A DNA stretch of 64,000 nucleotides from Corylus avellana (Eukaryota > Streptophyta > Magnoliopsida > Fagales > Betulaceae), in contig NC_081545.1 in the NCBI RefSeq assembly GCF_901000735.1, positions 10,835,973-10,899,972 of the forward strand. The letters run 5' to 3'. How positions within the stretch are numbered: the first letter of the stretch is position 1; every line of letters starts with the position of its first letter. The position numbers and the translations under genes are program-made. The notes under the pieces are model-generated. The model was not told the origin of the DNA. It saw only the letters and a program-made list of their open reading frames with translations, and searched no databases. Shown here piece after piece: positions 22,609 through 34,837 of the stretch.

Positions 22609-22839
22609 AGAACTAGTGATATTTCCTTCAAGCATGTATGGGAATTTTGTTCTGCTAACCTGGAAAGTGAGATTGATGCAAAATTTGTCCCTGACCATGC
22701 AGAACACCCTGTCACTTTGATTGGTGTTTGTGATGTTGTCTGGCATGGTGGCAGTGCTTTTCTCATGAACATTACGGCCCAAGGTCATGCTTGTAAGGAT
22801 TGCAAGAATTGTTACAAGGAATATGATTTTTGGAGCCAT
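22588..22839 (-). CDS. small secreted Cys-containing peptide, copy 2
   Basis: 83 aa. The signal-peptide-like N-terminus MAPKIIFLVTILAILTSMTL is followed by a polar mature part with two Cys (47 and 54, the same C-x6-C spacing as the paralogue) and three N-glycosylation sequons (NIT 35-37, NLT 56-58, NIT 73-75), consistent with passage through the secretory pathway. It is homologous to 15260-15499 but lacks the doubled cysteines. I do not recognise the family. The last three residues (SEW) and the stop come from a MITE. Before insertion the frame would have ended ...SIIN followed by TAG, as the left target duplication still shows. The start is the first Met and lies about 84 bp downstream of a good TATA box. 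Confidence 0.62.
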   Translation of the reverse strand: MAPKIIFLVTILAILTSMTLGRNVHEKSTATMPDNITNTNQSDRVFCMVRDKFCINLTFQVSRTKFPYMLEGNITSSIINSEW

Positions 22840-22922
22840 GGAAATGATTTCTTAGGATGTTGAAAGGAATTTGTAAAGCATATATTAAGGTAATTATATG
22901 AATTGCATTTGTGTGTGCCAAT

Positions 22923-22932
22923 CTATTTATAG
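22923..22932 (-). promoter_or_regulatory. TATA box of secreted-peptide copy 2
   Basis: Minus-strand CTATAAATAG within CACTCCCCTATAAATAG, matching the promoter of copy 1. Confidence 0.78.
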
Positions 22933-23051
22933 GGGAGTGGGAAGGCTAACTAATTTATTTATTTATTTTGTATGGATGAAGGCTAACTAATTTGAATTGC
23001 TTTTGAAAATGACCGTTGTTTTTACGAAATGTGGACCAATCAAAATTAATG

Positions 23052-23308
23052 GTCTTTTTGGGTTTGCAATTTGAAAATGTGTGATTTGAAAACGTGATTT
23101 TTAAAAACGTAATTAAGTGTTTGACAAAATTACAATTTAGCCTTTAAAATCGCAGTTTAGCCTTTAAAATTGTAAGTTTTCAAAAAAAGCACCCCATTGC
23201 CTGCTTTTTGAAATCAAATCACAATTTTTTTTAAAATGTAATCCCAAACGATTTGGTTTAAAATTGTACTTTTTATTTACGAAATTAAAATCCCAAACGC
23301 ATACTAAA
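23052..23308. mobile_element. MITE-like foldback (TTTGGG...CCCAAA ends)
   Basis: The left end TTTTTGGGTTTGCAATTTG and the right end AAATCCCAAACGCATAC are inverted. The interior has further palindromic blocks (AAATCGCAGTTTAGCC twice in tandem; GTAATCCCAAACGATTTGG). It is of the common plant 'TTTGGGATTGCG' MITE style and lies about 120 bp upstream of the TATA box of peptide copy 2. Confidence 0.55.
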
Positions 23309-24533
23309 GGGGTAGTGAATTACAAAATATGGTTTTACTTTCTTATAGGAGTAAAACCATATCGAATTACGAAAAGCAAAATGCTAAATAGGTGTTAAAG
23401 AATTTTTATTTGAATTGTTTTTTATGACAAGTGAACCAATAAAAAAGATTAAATCAAAATCCAATTGTGAAGAGCCAAAACAGATGAGGAAAACGTTATA
23501 TCCCCCTTGTTTGTCACTTATAAATGCAATTGGTCCAAGGTTTGGCTAATCTATATGATATTATAATTGTTTAACAAATCAAGTTTAGATTGAAAAAAAA
23601 AAAAAATTCAATAAAAAAATTGCCAGATGCCTCTTGATACATGTGTAAACCCCTTTTGTTTTTTTGGTTCCTTTTCACTTTGTTCAAAGGACAATAAATC
23701 CAATTAAGAAAAGCCTTGAGCTTAGAAATACTCATTTAAACCTTGGAAATGTTTATTTTTTTATTTTTTATTTTATTTTTAGGAGCTCTCGGGAGTTTAA
23801 ATTATACTTTTTAATGTTTTAGAATAATTATAGGATTTTTTTTTAGAAATATTTTACATACTCGGCCATAAAAAGAAAATTTAAAATTTAAATGGTCAAT
23901 ATCATTTGGAATCCTAGGGTATGTTTGGAATTGCGATTTCGCAAAAAATACTATGCCGCAAAATAGCTTTATTTTCCAGAATTTAAAATAGTTGAAAAAT
24001 GGATTTTTGTTTAATTTTCAGCTATTTATGGAAATTATGGGAAAATGATTAGAAAATATTTACAAATAGAAAAATTATATTTTGAGTCCATAAAATTCAC
24101 AAAAGTGGGTTTTGAATGAAATATTATCATAAAATCAATAATGAAAAGGAATTTTCAACATTGTTAATATTATCATAAAAATTAATATTATTAATTTTAA
24201 AAGGAATTTTCAAAATTAATATTATCATAAAAATTATAAAATCGTTTTACCAGTGAAAAGGAATTTTCAACATAAAGCCCAATGAATGAATAAATTAGAC
24301 AAATTATGAAAAGGAGAAAATATTTTAGACCTAACGAAGTTTTTTGGGCCCTTTGAACCCAAGGTAACCGATAAAAGTTTATGGGCCTATTAAGCTAGAT
24401 TCGGGTCCCACTTGATTTTCTCTTAGCCTAGCTAGAAGTGTTTTGAGTGAAAGTTTTAGACCAAATGAGGCCGAAGAACCTATTGTAGTCCTACCAAAAA
24501 GTTGGGTCCAGTTTGAGATCCATGGGTATTTAT
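23309..24533. other. AT-rich intergenic DNA; conserved distal promoter block
   Basis: About 23336-23460 matches the region upstream of peptide copy 1 (about 15640-15765): shared TATAGGAGTAAAA(C/T)CATAT, GAATTACGAA, GAACCAAT(A/C)(A/G)AAAAGATTAA. The paralogous locus therefore includes distal upstream DNA. The rest is AT-rich with no gene supported. Confidence 0.5.
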
Positions 24534-25757
24534 TTGGGCTAAAAATGTGCTTAAAACTATGCCTGTTAAGCCTGACGGGCGCCCAACTTGGCATGCAAGT
24601 AAAAGAAACAATCTCACCAAATCTTTACCCTTTTTTTATTTTTTTTATATCCAAGATCATCCACAAAATTCAAAAAAAAAAAAAAAAGAAGAAGAAGAAG
24701 AAAGAACCATGAGATAAAGACAAGTAAAAAATCTACCATCACTCTTCTGCAGCAAATTTATTCATCAATGGCGGTCAAGATTGTTTAGAATTTGATCGTT
24801 GGGATGGTAGATTTTGCTCAAATCGTTTAGAATTTGATTTTTTATTTGTTTTTTATTTTATAGTTCTTTTGTAAAAACTCAAGGAAAATAACTATATGCC
24901 TAGTTTTACGTAGTAATTAAATAATATGAGACTTAGCATTCATGACTATCTTTTATAAATCACAGACTACTCTCATTTTCCCAATATAGAATCGGGGTGT
25001 TATATCTTTCTTTTTTGAATTTTGTTGACAAAAAAAAAAGTAAAGATTTGATATTTTTCATAACATTCACTTTTATTGTTCCATGTTGATGTCGCATCCT
25101 CTTAATGGAGGGTATAAAAGACTTAATCTAAGCTAAAGCCCCTATAAAAGATATTCTCAAACATTTTTCATTTTTTGGTGAGACCCCAAATTTTCTATCC
25201 TCTGTTTTTTGTACTTTTTGTGATAAAATCTTCCCAATCCCATAATAGAAAGGAAGAAGTACTCACATTATGACATACACCCAATAATCCATAATATAAT
25301 ATATGGCATCAAAAGTCTGATTTTGTGGGGCTTTGTTTTGTTGTTCCCTGTCCGAGCAAAGCCCGCTACCGTCGGTGACAAAGGTGGGGGCCTGAGATAA
25401 ATGGGTCTTTTGGTGATTTGGGCTTAATTTCCTACAGAGATGAATGGGTATTTTGTTTGAATGATTTTCAATGATTGGGGTTGATTTTGGAGGTTATGTT
25501 TTGATAATTGGAAGTGGGTTGAATGTTACGGGCCTTTTCATACTAGGCTAGTTATATTAGTTTTATGTATTGTGTTTATATTATGTTAGCATAAGTTGGC
25601 TAACTCTAGCCGTATTAGGGTTATAATATTATTTTAATAAGAGTCTCATGATGACTCAGCCCTAATTTATATTTCAATAAGAATTGCTGACTCAGTTCTA
25701 GCTTTATTATGTAATATGTAAATTTGCACTCAATGATCATTATATACCAAGTATAGA

Positions 25758-27283
25758 TGATGTAAATTTGCAAGAGGATCCATCAAATTTCAAGAAAGCT
25801 CTAACTAGTCATGATGTTGAAAAATGGATTGAAGCTATGAATGAAGAGCTTGAATCAATCTAGAAAAATGATGTGTGGGAGCTCACGGAATTAACAAGTC
25901 AAATGAAAGCAATTGGATGCAAGTGGGTATTAAGAAAAAAATTTAAAGCTGATGGAAGTCTTAATAAATATAAAGCTAGATTGGTGACTAAAGGGTTTAT
26001 TCAGCAACTCGGTGTAGACTTTGTTGATACATATTCATATGTGGCAAAATTCGCATCGGTGAGGATAATCATGTCCATTGTAGCTAAAATGGATTTAGAA
26101 TTATATTAGTTGGATGTTAAGATAGATTTTCTTAACATAGAATTAAAAGAAGAGATATACATGCTACATCCTGAAGGATTCCAGATTGAAGGACATTAAG
26201 AGAAAGTCTACAAATTAAATAGGTTGCTATATAGGCTTAAACAATCTTTGAGGCAATGGTATTTAAAGTTTCACTAAGCAATACTAGAAATTGGTTTCAA
26301 GGTAAGTCCACTAAATCACTGTGTTTACATATGCAATGAGAATGATAAATTAACTATATTATCATTATACATAGATGATATATTACTAACTGGTAATTTT
26401 TCATATATGATAAATAAAACAAAATGCTTCTTATCATCCAAATTTGAAATGAAAGATATGTGTGCTACTACCTATGTCTTGGGAATAAGAATTTATAGAA
26501 ATAGAAATTTAAAGTTATTATATTTGGATAAAGAAAAATATCTGGAAAAGATACTTAAGAGGTTTAATATGGATAAATGTAAACCATTAGGTACACCTGT
26601 TTCGAAAAGGTCAATACTTAAGCAAATCAATGTGTTCTCAAAATGAGACAAGGATTAAAGAAATGGAATTGGTCCCCTATGCCCAAGAAGTGAGCAGTCT
26701 CATATATGTAATGACAAGTACAAGACCTGATATTTGTCATGCAGTAGGATTAGTAAGCAGATATCAATCTAATCCATGAAAGCCACATTAGCAAGTAGTA
26801 AAACATATATTTAGATATTTGAAAGGTAGTAAAAACATGGGCCTATGTTTTGGTATAAGTGATCTAAAAATTGCAGGACTTGCAGATTTTGTAGGAGATG
26901 TTGATGATAGAAAATCAACAAGTGGGTATGTGTTTTTGTTTGGTGGAACAACTGTTTATTAGTTACGCAAGAAACAAAATTGCGTTGCAAAATCCACTTT
27001 GAAAGTTGAATATATATCATGTAGCACAGCGGTAAGTAATGTAGTGTGGATTAAACGTTTTGTATACAACTTAAATTTATGTTTAAACAATAAACTAGTC
27101 AATATATTTTGCGATAACAAGTTTGCCATCTCTTTAATTAAAAGTGGAGCACAAAGCTCCTAAGGCAAACATATTGATGTAAATTACCACTATATTCAAG
27201 ATATAGTGGAAATGGGAGAAATAAAAGTGGAATTCATTCCCTCAACAGAGATGGTGGCCGATCCTATGACCAAATGATTGTCT
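25758..27283 (+). pseudogene. copia RT-RNase H relic (copy 1)
   Basis: Reading + with frame breaks: HDVEKWIEAMNEELESI, then GCKWVLRKKFKADGSLNKYK ARLVTKGF (RT start), YIDDILLTGN (RT catalytic region, about 26370), EMKDM and YLEKILKRFNMDKCKPLGTP. The RNase H part follows near 26900-27280 (DVDDRKSTSGYVFLFGG, CDNKFAISLIKSG, NYHYIQDIVE, MVADPMTK). At least six in-frame stops. No gag or integrase lies upstream, so the element is truncated as well as decayed. The reading of the polyprotein tail resumes after the nested CACTA element at 28443 (DKFKEHVTTIRL). Confidence 0.88.
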
Positions 27284-28442
27284 TTGCACTACAAAAAAAA
27301 AAAAAAAAATCAATTTCTGACGTGGCTACAATACACGATTTTTTGCCACGTTACTAATTTTTTTGCCACGTCAGTAAATATTTTTTTACGTGGCCAAAAA
27401 TACCACGTCAGAAATTTCTGACATGTGAAACTATCATGTCAAAAATTTCTGACGTGTGTAAATAGCATGTCAAAAATTTCTGACGTGCTATTTACATACG
27501 TTAGAAATTTCTGATGCGTTAAATGTTGGCACGTCACTAAAAAAAATGAGTGGAACATTCAACTTTTTCCCTCTTCTTATATATTATTTATTCTTTCCCT
27601 TTTCTTTTATTTCCCCACACTCTCTCTCTCCTCTTTCAATCTCCCTTTTCTTTCTGCACAGCCGGCCAGCTCCCTCTAGAGGGAAGAAGAGAAAGAAAAG
27701 GAGAAGAGAAAACGAAGAGAAGCAGCAGAAGAAGAAGAAGAAAAAAAAAAAAAAAAGGGAGAAGAGAAGATAAGAAGATTTTTTGGGTTTTTGAAGATTT
27801 GTTGGGTTTGACGTTTGGGTTTTTGATTTTTTAGGTTGATTTTTTGATTTAGGTTTTTGATTTTTTGAAGATTTTTTGGGTTGGGGTTTTTGAAAATTAA
27901 TGGAGAAAAGAAGAGAGAGAGAGAGTGAGAAAATGGATAAAAGAAGAGAGGGAGAGCTGGCCGGAGAAACAAAAATGGAGAAAAGAAGAGAGAGGGAGTG
28001 AGAAAATGGAGAGGGAGAGCTAGAGAAACGGTGAAAAACAATTTTTTAAAAAAATTATTTTAATTGAAAAATAATTTAAATTAATAAATTTTTTAATTGA
28101 AAAAAAAAATCCAGAAAAAAATTAAAAAAAAAAAGAGAAATTATTATTTTTTAATAATTTTTTAAAATTTATTGACGTGTTAATTTTAACACGTTAGAAA
28201 ATTTTCTGATATGTCAATTTCTGACACGTCAGTAATTTTTTGACGTGTCAGAAAATGACACGTCAGGAAATTTTTTTGACGTGCTAAAAGTGACACGTAA
28301 AAAAATTTTCCTTTTTGACACCCAAAATTTTAACGCCCAATACACGTTAATAATAACACGTCAGTAAATTTTACTGATATATCAGACAACCTAACTCGTC
28401 AAAAACTGCCTGTAAGGAAAAAAAACATTTTTTGTAGTGTTG
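27284..28442. mobile_element. non-autonomous CACTA (En/Spm-type) element, copy 1
   Basis: The body is 27287-28439 with termini CACTACAAAAAAAA and TTTTTTGTAGTG, flanked by the 3-bp duplication TTG (27284-27286 and 28440-28442). Subterminal regions hold many copies of TTTCTGACGTG / CACGTCAGAAA in both orientations, as expected for transposase-binding arrays of this superfamily. The core has (CT)-rich and (GAA)-rich low-complexity sequence and no transposase. It split the copia relic just after the RNase H end. Confidence 0.85.
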
Positions 28443-30257
28443 GATAAATTTAAAGAGCATGTAACTACAATAAGATTAAGAAACACCTAGGTGGAAGCTA
28501 CATATATTACAACATAGACGGAAGGATTCTAGGACACCTGAATGAACAATTATGTGAAATTCTGTCTAAATAAGAGGAATAATTGGTCAGGTCATAGACA
28601 GAAGACACTAAAGAAATACAGATATTACAACTCTCATAAATGTAAGGTTCACCGAGAGGCATTATGTTAAAGTAAGTAATATCCATGCTCTAAAAGTATA
28701 TAAGATGTTGATAAGGTGTATCAAGGAAACACTTGATTGAAAATCGGTGCAAGTTAGCACAAAGTTTTGTGTATGGCTAAAATCGTCTATTGTGGAATAG
28801 GTGTGAACCAATATTCCTTGCTACTAAGAATTGATGTCATTCGTTTGGTTAAAAACAAAATGAAGTCACCCTAATATACAATCAGTGAGAAAGTATATGG
28901 TAAAAGGTGCAGTTAGATAAGATGACAAAATTGTATATACACTATAAAATGACATAATCTAACGCTAATTTGTAGTCTCTATAGATGAAAGTTGACATAT
29001 ATAAAAATTATTTTTAGTACCAAAGTAGTAATGTTCAACTACATTACATAATTGATGTTATAATGTAATCAAGTGGAAGATGATAATTTAGGGATGATCA
29101 TACTATAACAAGTGTAGTTATCTTTATACACTATCATAACCTTCCACGGTGGTTATGATAAGTGATAAGATATAACTCTTGGTGAAGAGTTATATCATGA
29201 CTCTATAAATAGAGTTGAAGTCAGAGATCACATGTATTATTCATTCTATTCTCTCTGACTTCTATCACTTGGTCCTCTATAAGATTTTCACCCTAGCAGG
29301 AGACTTCCTACATATAATAGATCATACGTAAATTATTCTACATGAACAGACCTCCTGGGAGAGAAGATGAATAGTTTGTTGATAGCACAAAAAGAAGAAA
29401 ATCAATCTTCACAAGCTTAGGGACCAAATCAGTGGAGAAAAATCAGTCTTTGGGTGCCTTTGATTCTTTGCTGATGGAGGAGAAAAATCAGCGGAAAGAG
29501 AGTGAGAGAGAAGTGGAAAAATAAAAGTTCAAAAATGCTCCCCGAACTTCTACACGTTTTTAAAATACCCCTCAAAGTTCAAAAATTCTCAATTTCACCA
29601 ATCGAACTTTTAATTTGATTCAATTTACCTCCTCAATTTTTGGTGTTAACCATTTTGAAATTTTATAAAAGTTTTATAGGTACAAAAGTCAATTGCATCA
29701 AACTAAAATACGAGAGGTAAAATTAAGAATTTCTAAACTTTAAGAGAATCTTCTCAAAACGTGTAAAAATTCAAAAAACCTTTTGTAAATATTTTCTTAT
29801 AAAAAATAAGCTAGATAATTTGTTAATAGTGTAAGTGACTAAACTAGCCACTACCATTAGAGCATTCTTGTTGAACTCTTTAAATTTGAGTTTTCTTTAA
29901 AAATTTGATAAAAAAAAAAAAAAAAACTCATAAAAAGTGTCATTTAACAAGCCATTTACTTTATTTCAAATTTAACTTTAATTAACAAGGCTCTTTAAAT
30001 ACCAAGAGCTAAAAAGTGAAAATCATTTAATTTTTTACGAAAAAAATAGAAATAAAAAAATAAGAAAAAAATTAACAAAAAAATATATTGAATGCTCTAA
30101 AAGCCCTCACATCAAGAATTGAGATTGCATTGAGCTGAACTGAAAAACATGTAGCTATATTTGAAAGACACTTCTGTCCCTCAAAAATAAAAAAATAAAG
30201 ACAACTCATAAATGATCCGAAAATTATCCTCTTGCACAATCACCGAATATCAAATAA
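28443..30257. other. copia 3' flank and AT-rich DNA
   Basis: 28443-28500 continues the copia reading frame. About 29090-29330 resembles an LTR promoter region (TATAAATAGAGTTGAAGTC and CT-rich leader), but no partner LTR was found upstream. 29519-29830 is a MITE-like stretch (AAAATGCTCCCCGAAC, AAAGTTCAAAAATTCTC). The rest is A-rich. No gene supported. Confidence 0.45.
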
Positions 30258-30283
30258 GCTATGTTTGCCAAGAGCAGGGCCAG

Positions 30284-30319
30284 CACTGTAGCTGGAACGG
30301 CACTGTTCCAGCTACAGTG
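30284..30319. repeat. perfect 15-bp inverted repeat
   Basis: CACTGTAGCTGGAAC is followed, after a 6-base spacer, by its exact reverse complement. It lies in about 210 bp (30258-30468) with no counterpart in the right-hand duplicate, probably the beginning of another transposon cut by the contig end. Confidence 0.8.
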
Positions 30320-30468
30320 CCATCTGACATGTACAGTGCCAAAAATTGACTTTGTAATATTTAAATTTTTTTTAAAGCAAAATATTTAAAAAAAAAAAAA
30401 AAAAATGAGAACAATGGGGTGGTTCCAGCCACCCCTTGGCCAAAATGGGGTGGCCGGACCACCCCATT

Positions 30469-30568
30469 NNNNNNNNNNNNNNNNNNNNNNNNNNNNNNNN
30501 NNNNNNNNNNNNNNNNNNNNNNNNNNNNNNNNNNNNNNNNNNNNNNNNNNNNNNNNNNNNNNNNNNNN
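30469..30568. other. assembly gap 1 (100 N)
   Basis: Exactly 100 N, the conventional placeholder for a gap of unknown size. Sequence to its right repeats sequence to its left (24534 onward). Confidence 0.98.
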
Positions 30569-31837
30569 TTGGGCTAATAATGTGCTTAAAACTAGGCCTA
30601 TTAAGCCTAACGGGAGCCCAACCTGGCATGCAAGTAAAGGAAACAATCTCACCAAATATTTACCTTTTTTTAAATTTTATTTATTTATTTATTTATTTAT
30701 TTATTTTTTATATATATATATATATCCAAGATCATCCTCAAAATTCAAAAAAAAAAAGAAAAAAAAAAAGAGAAAGAACTATGAAATAAAAGACAAGTAA
30801 AAAATCTCCCATCACTCTTCTGCAGCAAATTTGTTCATCAATGGCGGTCAAGATTGTTTAGAATTTGATCGTTGGGATGGTAGATTTTGCTCAAATCGTT
30901 TAGAATTTGATTTTTGATTTGTTTTTTATTTTACAGTTCTTTTGTAAAAACTCAAGGAAAATAACTATATGCCTAGTTTTACTTAGTAATTAGATAATAT
31001 GAGAGTTAGCATTCATAACTATCTTTTATAAATTACAAACTACTCTCATCTTTTCAATATAGAATCGGGGTGTTATATCTTTCTTTTTTGAATTTTGTTG
31101 ACAAAAAAAAAAATAGAGTAAAGATTTGATATTTTTCATAACACTCACTTTTATTGTTCCATGTTGATGTCACATCCTCTTAATGGAGGGCATAAAAGAC
31201 TTAATCTAAGCTAAAGCCCCTATAAAAGATATTCTCAAACATTTTTCATTTTTGGTGAGACCCCAAATTTTCTATCCTCTGTTTTTTGTACTTTTTGTGA
31301 GAAAATCTTCCCATGCTGCGTCAATATCCATCCCAATCCCATAATAGAAAGGAAGAAGTGGGTACTCACATTATGACATACACCCAATAATCCATAATAT
31401 AATATATGGCATCAAAAGTCTGATTTTGTGGGGCTTTGTTTTGTTGTTCACTGTCCGAGCAAAGCCCGCTACCGTTGGTGACAAAGGTGGGGGCCTGAGA
31501 TAAATGGGTCTTTTGGTGATTTGGGCTTAATTTCGTACAAAGATGAATGGGTATTTTGTTTGAATAATTTTCAATGATTGGGGTTGATTTTGGAGGTTGT
31601 GTTTTGATAATTGGAAGTGGGTTGAATGTTACGGGCCTTTTCATATTAGGCTAGTTATATTAGTTTTATGTATTGTGTTTATATTATGTTAGCATAAGTT
31701 GGCTAACCCTAACCGTATTAGGGTTATGATATTATTTTAATAAGAGTCTCATGATGACTCAGCTCTAGTTTATATTTCAATAAGAATTGCTTACTCAGTT
31801 CTAACTTTATTATGTAATATGTAAATTTGCACTCAAT

Positions 31838-34837
31838 GATCATTATATATTAAGTATAAATGATGTAAATTTGCAAGAAGGAAGCTGTAACTAGTCATGA
31901 TGTTGAAAAATGGATTGAAGCTATGAATGAAGAGCTTGAATCAATCCAGCAAAATGATGTGTGCGAGCTCACGGAATTAACAAGTCAAATGAAAGCAATT
32001 GGATGCAAGTGGGTATTAAGAAAGAAATTTAAAGCTGATGAAAGCCTTAATAAATATAAAGCTAGATTGGTGACTAAAGGGTTTATTCAGCAACCTGGTG
32101 TAGACTTTGTTGATACATATTCATATGTGGCAAAATTCGCCCCGGTAAGGAAATCATGTCCATTGTAGCTAAAATGGGTTTGGAATTATATTAGTTGGAT
32201 GTTAAGATAGATTTTCTTAACATAGAATTAAAAGAAGAGATAAACATGCTACATCCCGAAGGATTCCAGATTGAAGGACATTAAGAGAAAGTCTACAAAT
32301 TAAATAGGTCGCTATATGGGCTTAAACAATCTTTGAGGCAATGGCATTTTAAATTTCACTAAGCAATACTAGAAATTGGTTTCGAGGTAAGTCCACTAAA
32401 TCACCGTGTTTACATATGCAATGAGAATGATAAATTAACTATATTATCATTATACATAGATGATATATTACTAACTGGTAGTTTTTCAGATATGATAAAT
32501 AAAACAAAATGCTTCTTATCATCTAAATTAGAAATGAAAGATATGTGCGCTGCTACCTATGTCTAGGGGTGGCAAAATGGGTACCCATACACGACCCGAT
32601 TATGACCCGCGGGTACCCGTTACACGATTAGCCTATACCCAGACACGACCCGTTTAGCTAAACGGGTAATCGGGTTTGACACGATTACGACACGAAAATA
32701 ACCGGGTAACCCGACACGACCCGTTTTACCCGTTTAAAATAACCGGGTATAAACGGGTAGACACGACCCGATTACCCTAAACTATAATTTTTTTTTTAAA
32801 AAAAAAAAATTAAAATTCAAAATTGTAATAATAATACTAATACATTATACATCAATATAGTCAATGCAAAAAATTGAGTTCTAAGAGATTAAAGGCTTTA
32901 ATAAAGAATAAGAAAAAAAAAAAAAATTGAAAAGTGACCGTAATTGACAAATTGTACTCCAAAATAAATTACTAAACTCATAATTTCACATAAACTTAAA
33001 AGTTAAAAGTTAAAACAAGTAAGTTCATTTATTAAAATAGTCCACTTATAATTTAGTCTCACATGTAACAAAAGTGTTAAAAAATTAATTTGAACAAAGA
33101 TACAAATTCTCAGACATTTTTTTTAGCATCCAACCTTGGGCCAAGACTCAATATTTTTGAATTCCATGAGAGCCATAGAAGACCAAGACCCTTATTTAAT
33201 TGTGCAAATACATTTATCAAAATGTGTAATATAATAGAATGGTTATAATTTAAGTGATTTTCATTTTAGCAACGATAAGGTAAAGTTACTAAAGTACAGT
33301 AAAGTTTTTCTAAAGATCACAAATTTGCTATCCGAAACAAACAATGGCATCAAATTGAAGATCCTATTATAATATGTTTTTCAATATTTGATTACAATAA
33401 TATTTCTTTTATTTTAAAACATGATAATCAATATAATGATAAATTGTAGATAAATAAAAGTGGTAATAGCTAATATAATAAAATCATAAATTTTTATCTA
33501 AAAATAATAAATAAGACTTAAAAAAATATTAACTATACAACATCTTTCTTCTTGATGATAGATTACACTCATATTTATAAGATTTATTTAGCTAAAAGAA
33601 ATTCCAGTTATTAATTTCCATCTCTTATTACAAAGAATTATATATACCACAAGATGCGATGGCTACTTACCACTCAAAACATCTTTGTAAGAAGATAACA
33701 TGTGAATTACAAAAGGAGTAAAGTAAGTAAACTGACCACTGACGTGAGGAGTCTGAGGCAGTGAGGCGAGACCGCGAGATTCATGCGTGCGTGAGGCGAG
33801 AAACCGGGTCGCCGGGTCCAGAAAAAAGGAAAAAAAAAACCGGGTCTGGCGGGTCGACCCGCCAGACCCGCACGGTCGACCCGCCAGACACGAAATTTTC
33901 GGGTCTTAATCGGATAGACCCGATTACGACCCGAACCCGATTAGCCCAAACCCAATACCTGTTTTTTCGTGTCGTGTTCGTGTCGGATTCGCGGGTCGTG
34001 TCAAAATTGCCGGCCCTACCTATGTCTTGAGAATAAGAATTTATAGAAATAGAAATTTAAATTTATTATATTTGGATCAAGAAAAATATCTGGAAAAGAT
34101 ACTTAAGAGGTTTAATATGGATAAATGTAAACCATTAAGTACACTTGTTTCGAAAAGGTCAATACTTAAGCAAATCAATGTGTCCTCAAAATGAGACAAG
34201 GATTAAAGAAATGGAATCGGTCCCCTATGCCCAAGAAGTAAGCAGTCTCATATATGTAATGACAAGTACAAGACCTCATATTTGTCATGCAGTAGGATTA
34301 GTAAGCAGATATCATTCTAATCCAGGGAAGCCACATTAGCAAGTAGTAAAACGTATATTTAGATATTTGAAAGGTAGTAAATACATGGGCCTATGTTTTG
34401 GTATAAGTGATCTAAAAATTGCAGGATTTACAAATCCAGATTTTGTAGGAGATGTTGATGATAGAAAATCAACAAGTGGGTATGTGTTTTTGTTTGGTGG
34501 AACAACTGTTTCTTGGTTAAGCAAGAAACAAAATTGCGTTGCAAAATCCACTCTGAAAGTTGAATATATATCATGTGGCACAGCGGTAAGTAATGCAATG
34601 TGGATTAAACGTTTTGTATACAACTTAAATTTATGTTTAAACAATAAACTAGTCAATATATTTTGCGATAACAAGTTTGCCATCTCTTTAATTAAAAGTG
34701 GAGCACAAAGCTCCTAAGGCAAACATATTGATGTAAATTACCACTATATTCAAGATATAGTGGAAATTGGAGAAATAAAAGTGGAATTCATTCCCTCAAC
34801 AGAGATGGTGGCTGATCCTATGACCAAATGATTGTCT
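31838..34837 (+). pseudogene. copia RT-RNase H relic (copy 2), split by hAT
   Basis: Same relic as 25758-27283 with its own mutations. 31923-32168 reads RT (ELTELTSQMKAIGCKWVLRK), the YIDDILLTGS region lies near 32450, and a hAT element interrupts at 32564-34018. 34145-34717 then reads the end of RT and RNase H with fewer stops than copy 1 (DVDDRKSTSGYVFLFGGTTV, SWLSKKQNCVAKSTLKVEY). Confidence 0.88.
32556..34026. mobile_element. non-autonomous hAT element with empty-site proof
   Basis: The body is 32564-34018 with termini TAGGGGTGGCAAAATGGGTA and, reversed, TAGGGCCGGCAATTTTGACA, and 8-bp duplication CCTATGTC at 32556-32563 and 34019-34026. The empty site is preserved in the other block copy (about 26470-26480), which reads CTACCTATGTCTTGGGAATA with a single CCTATGTC. 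Both ends hold arrays of ACACGACCCG / CGGGTCGTGT motifs. No transposase is readable. Confidence 0.92.

Larger units (their letters stand above)
24534..30257. repeat. duplicated block, copy left of gap 1
   Basis: Collinear with 30569-37590. Both contain the same AT-rich leader, copia RT-RNase H relic, CACTA element, copia 3' flank and TATAAATAGAGTTGAAGTCAG block, in the same order and orientation. They differ by scattered SNPs, a hAT element present only in the right copy, and about 190 bp missing from the CACTA interior of the right copy. Confidence 0.9.

Noticed and set aside
27546..28041. Lys/Arg/Glu-rich and reverse Ser/Phe-rich frames (also 35083-35418)
   Set aside because: GAA/CTT and CT low-complexity core of a CACTA element.
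31366..31644. 92-codon minus-strand frame
   Set aside because: The counterpart in the other block copy is broken and there is no recognisable domain.
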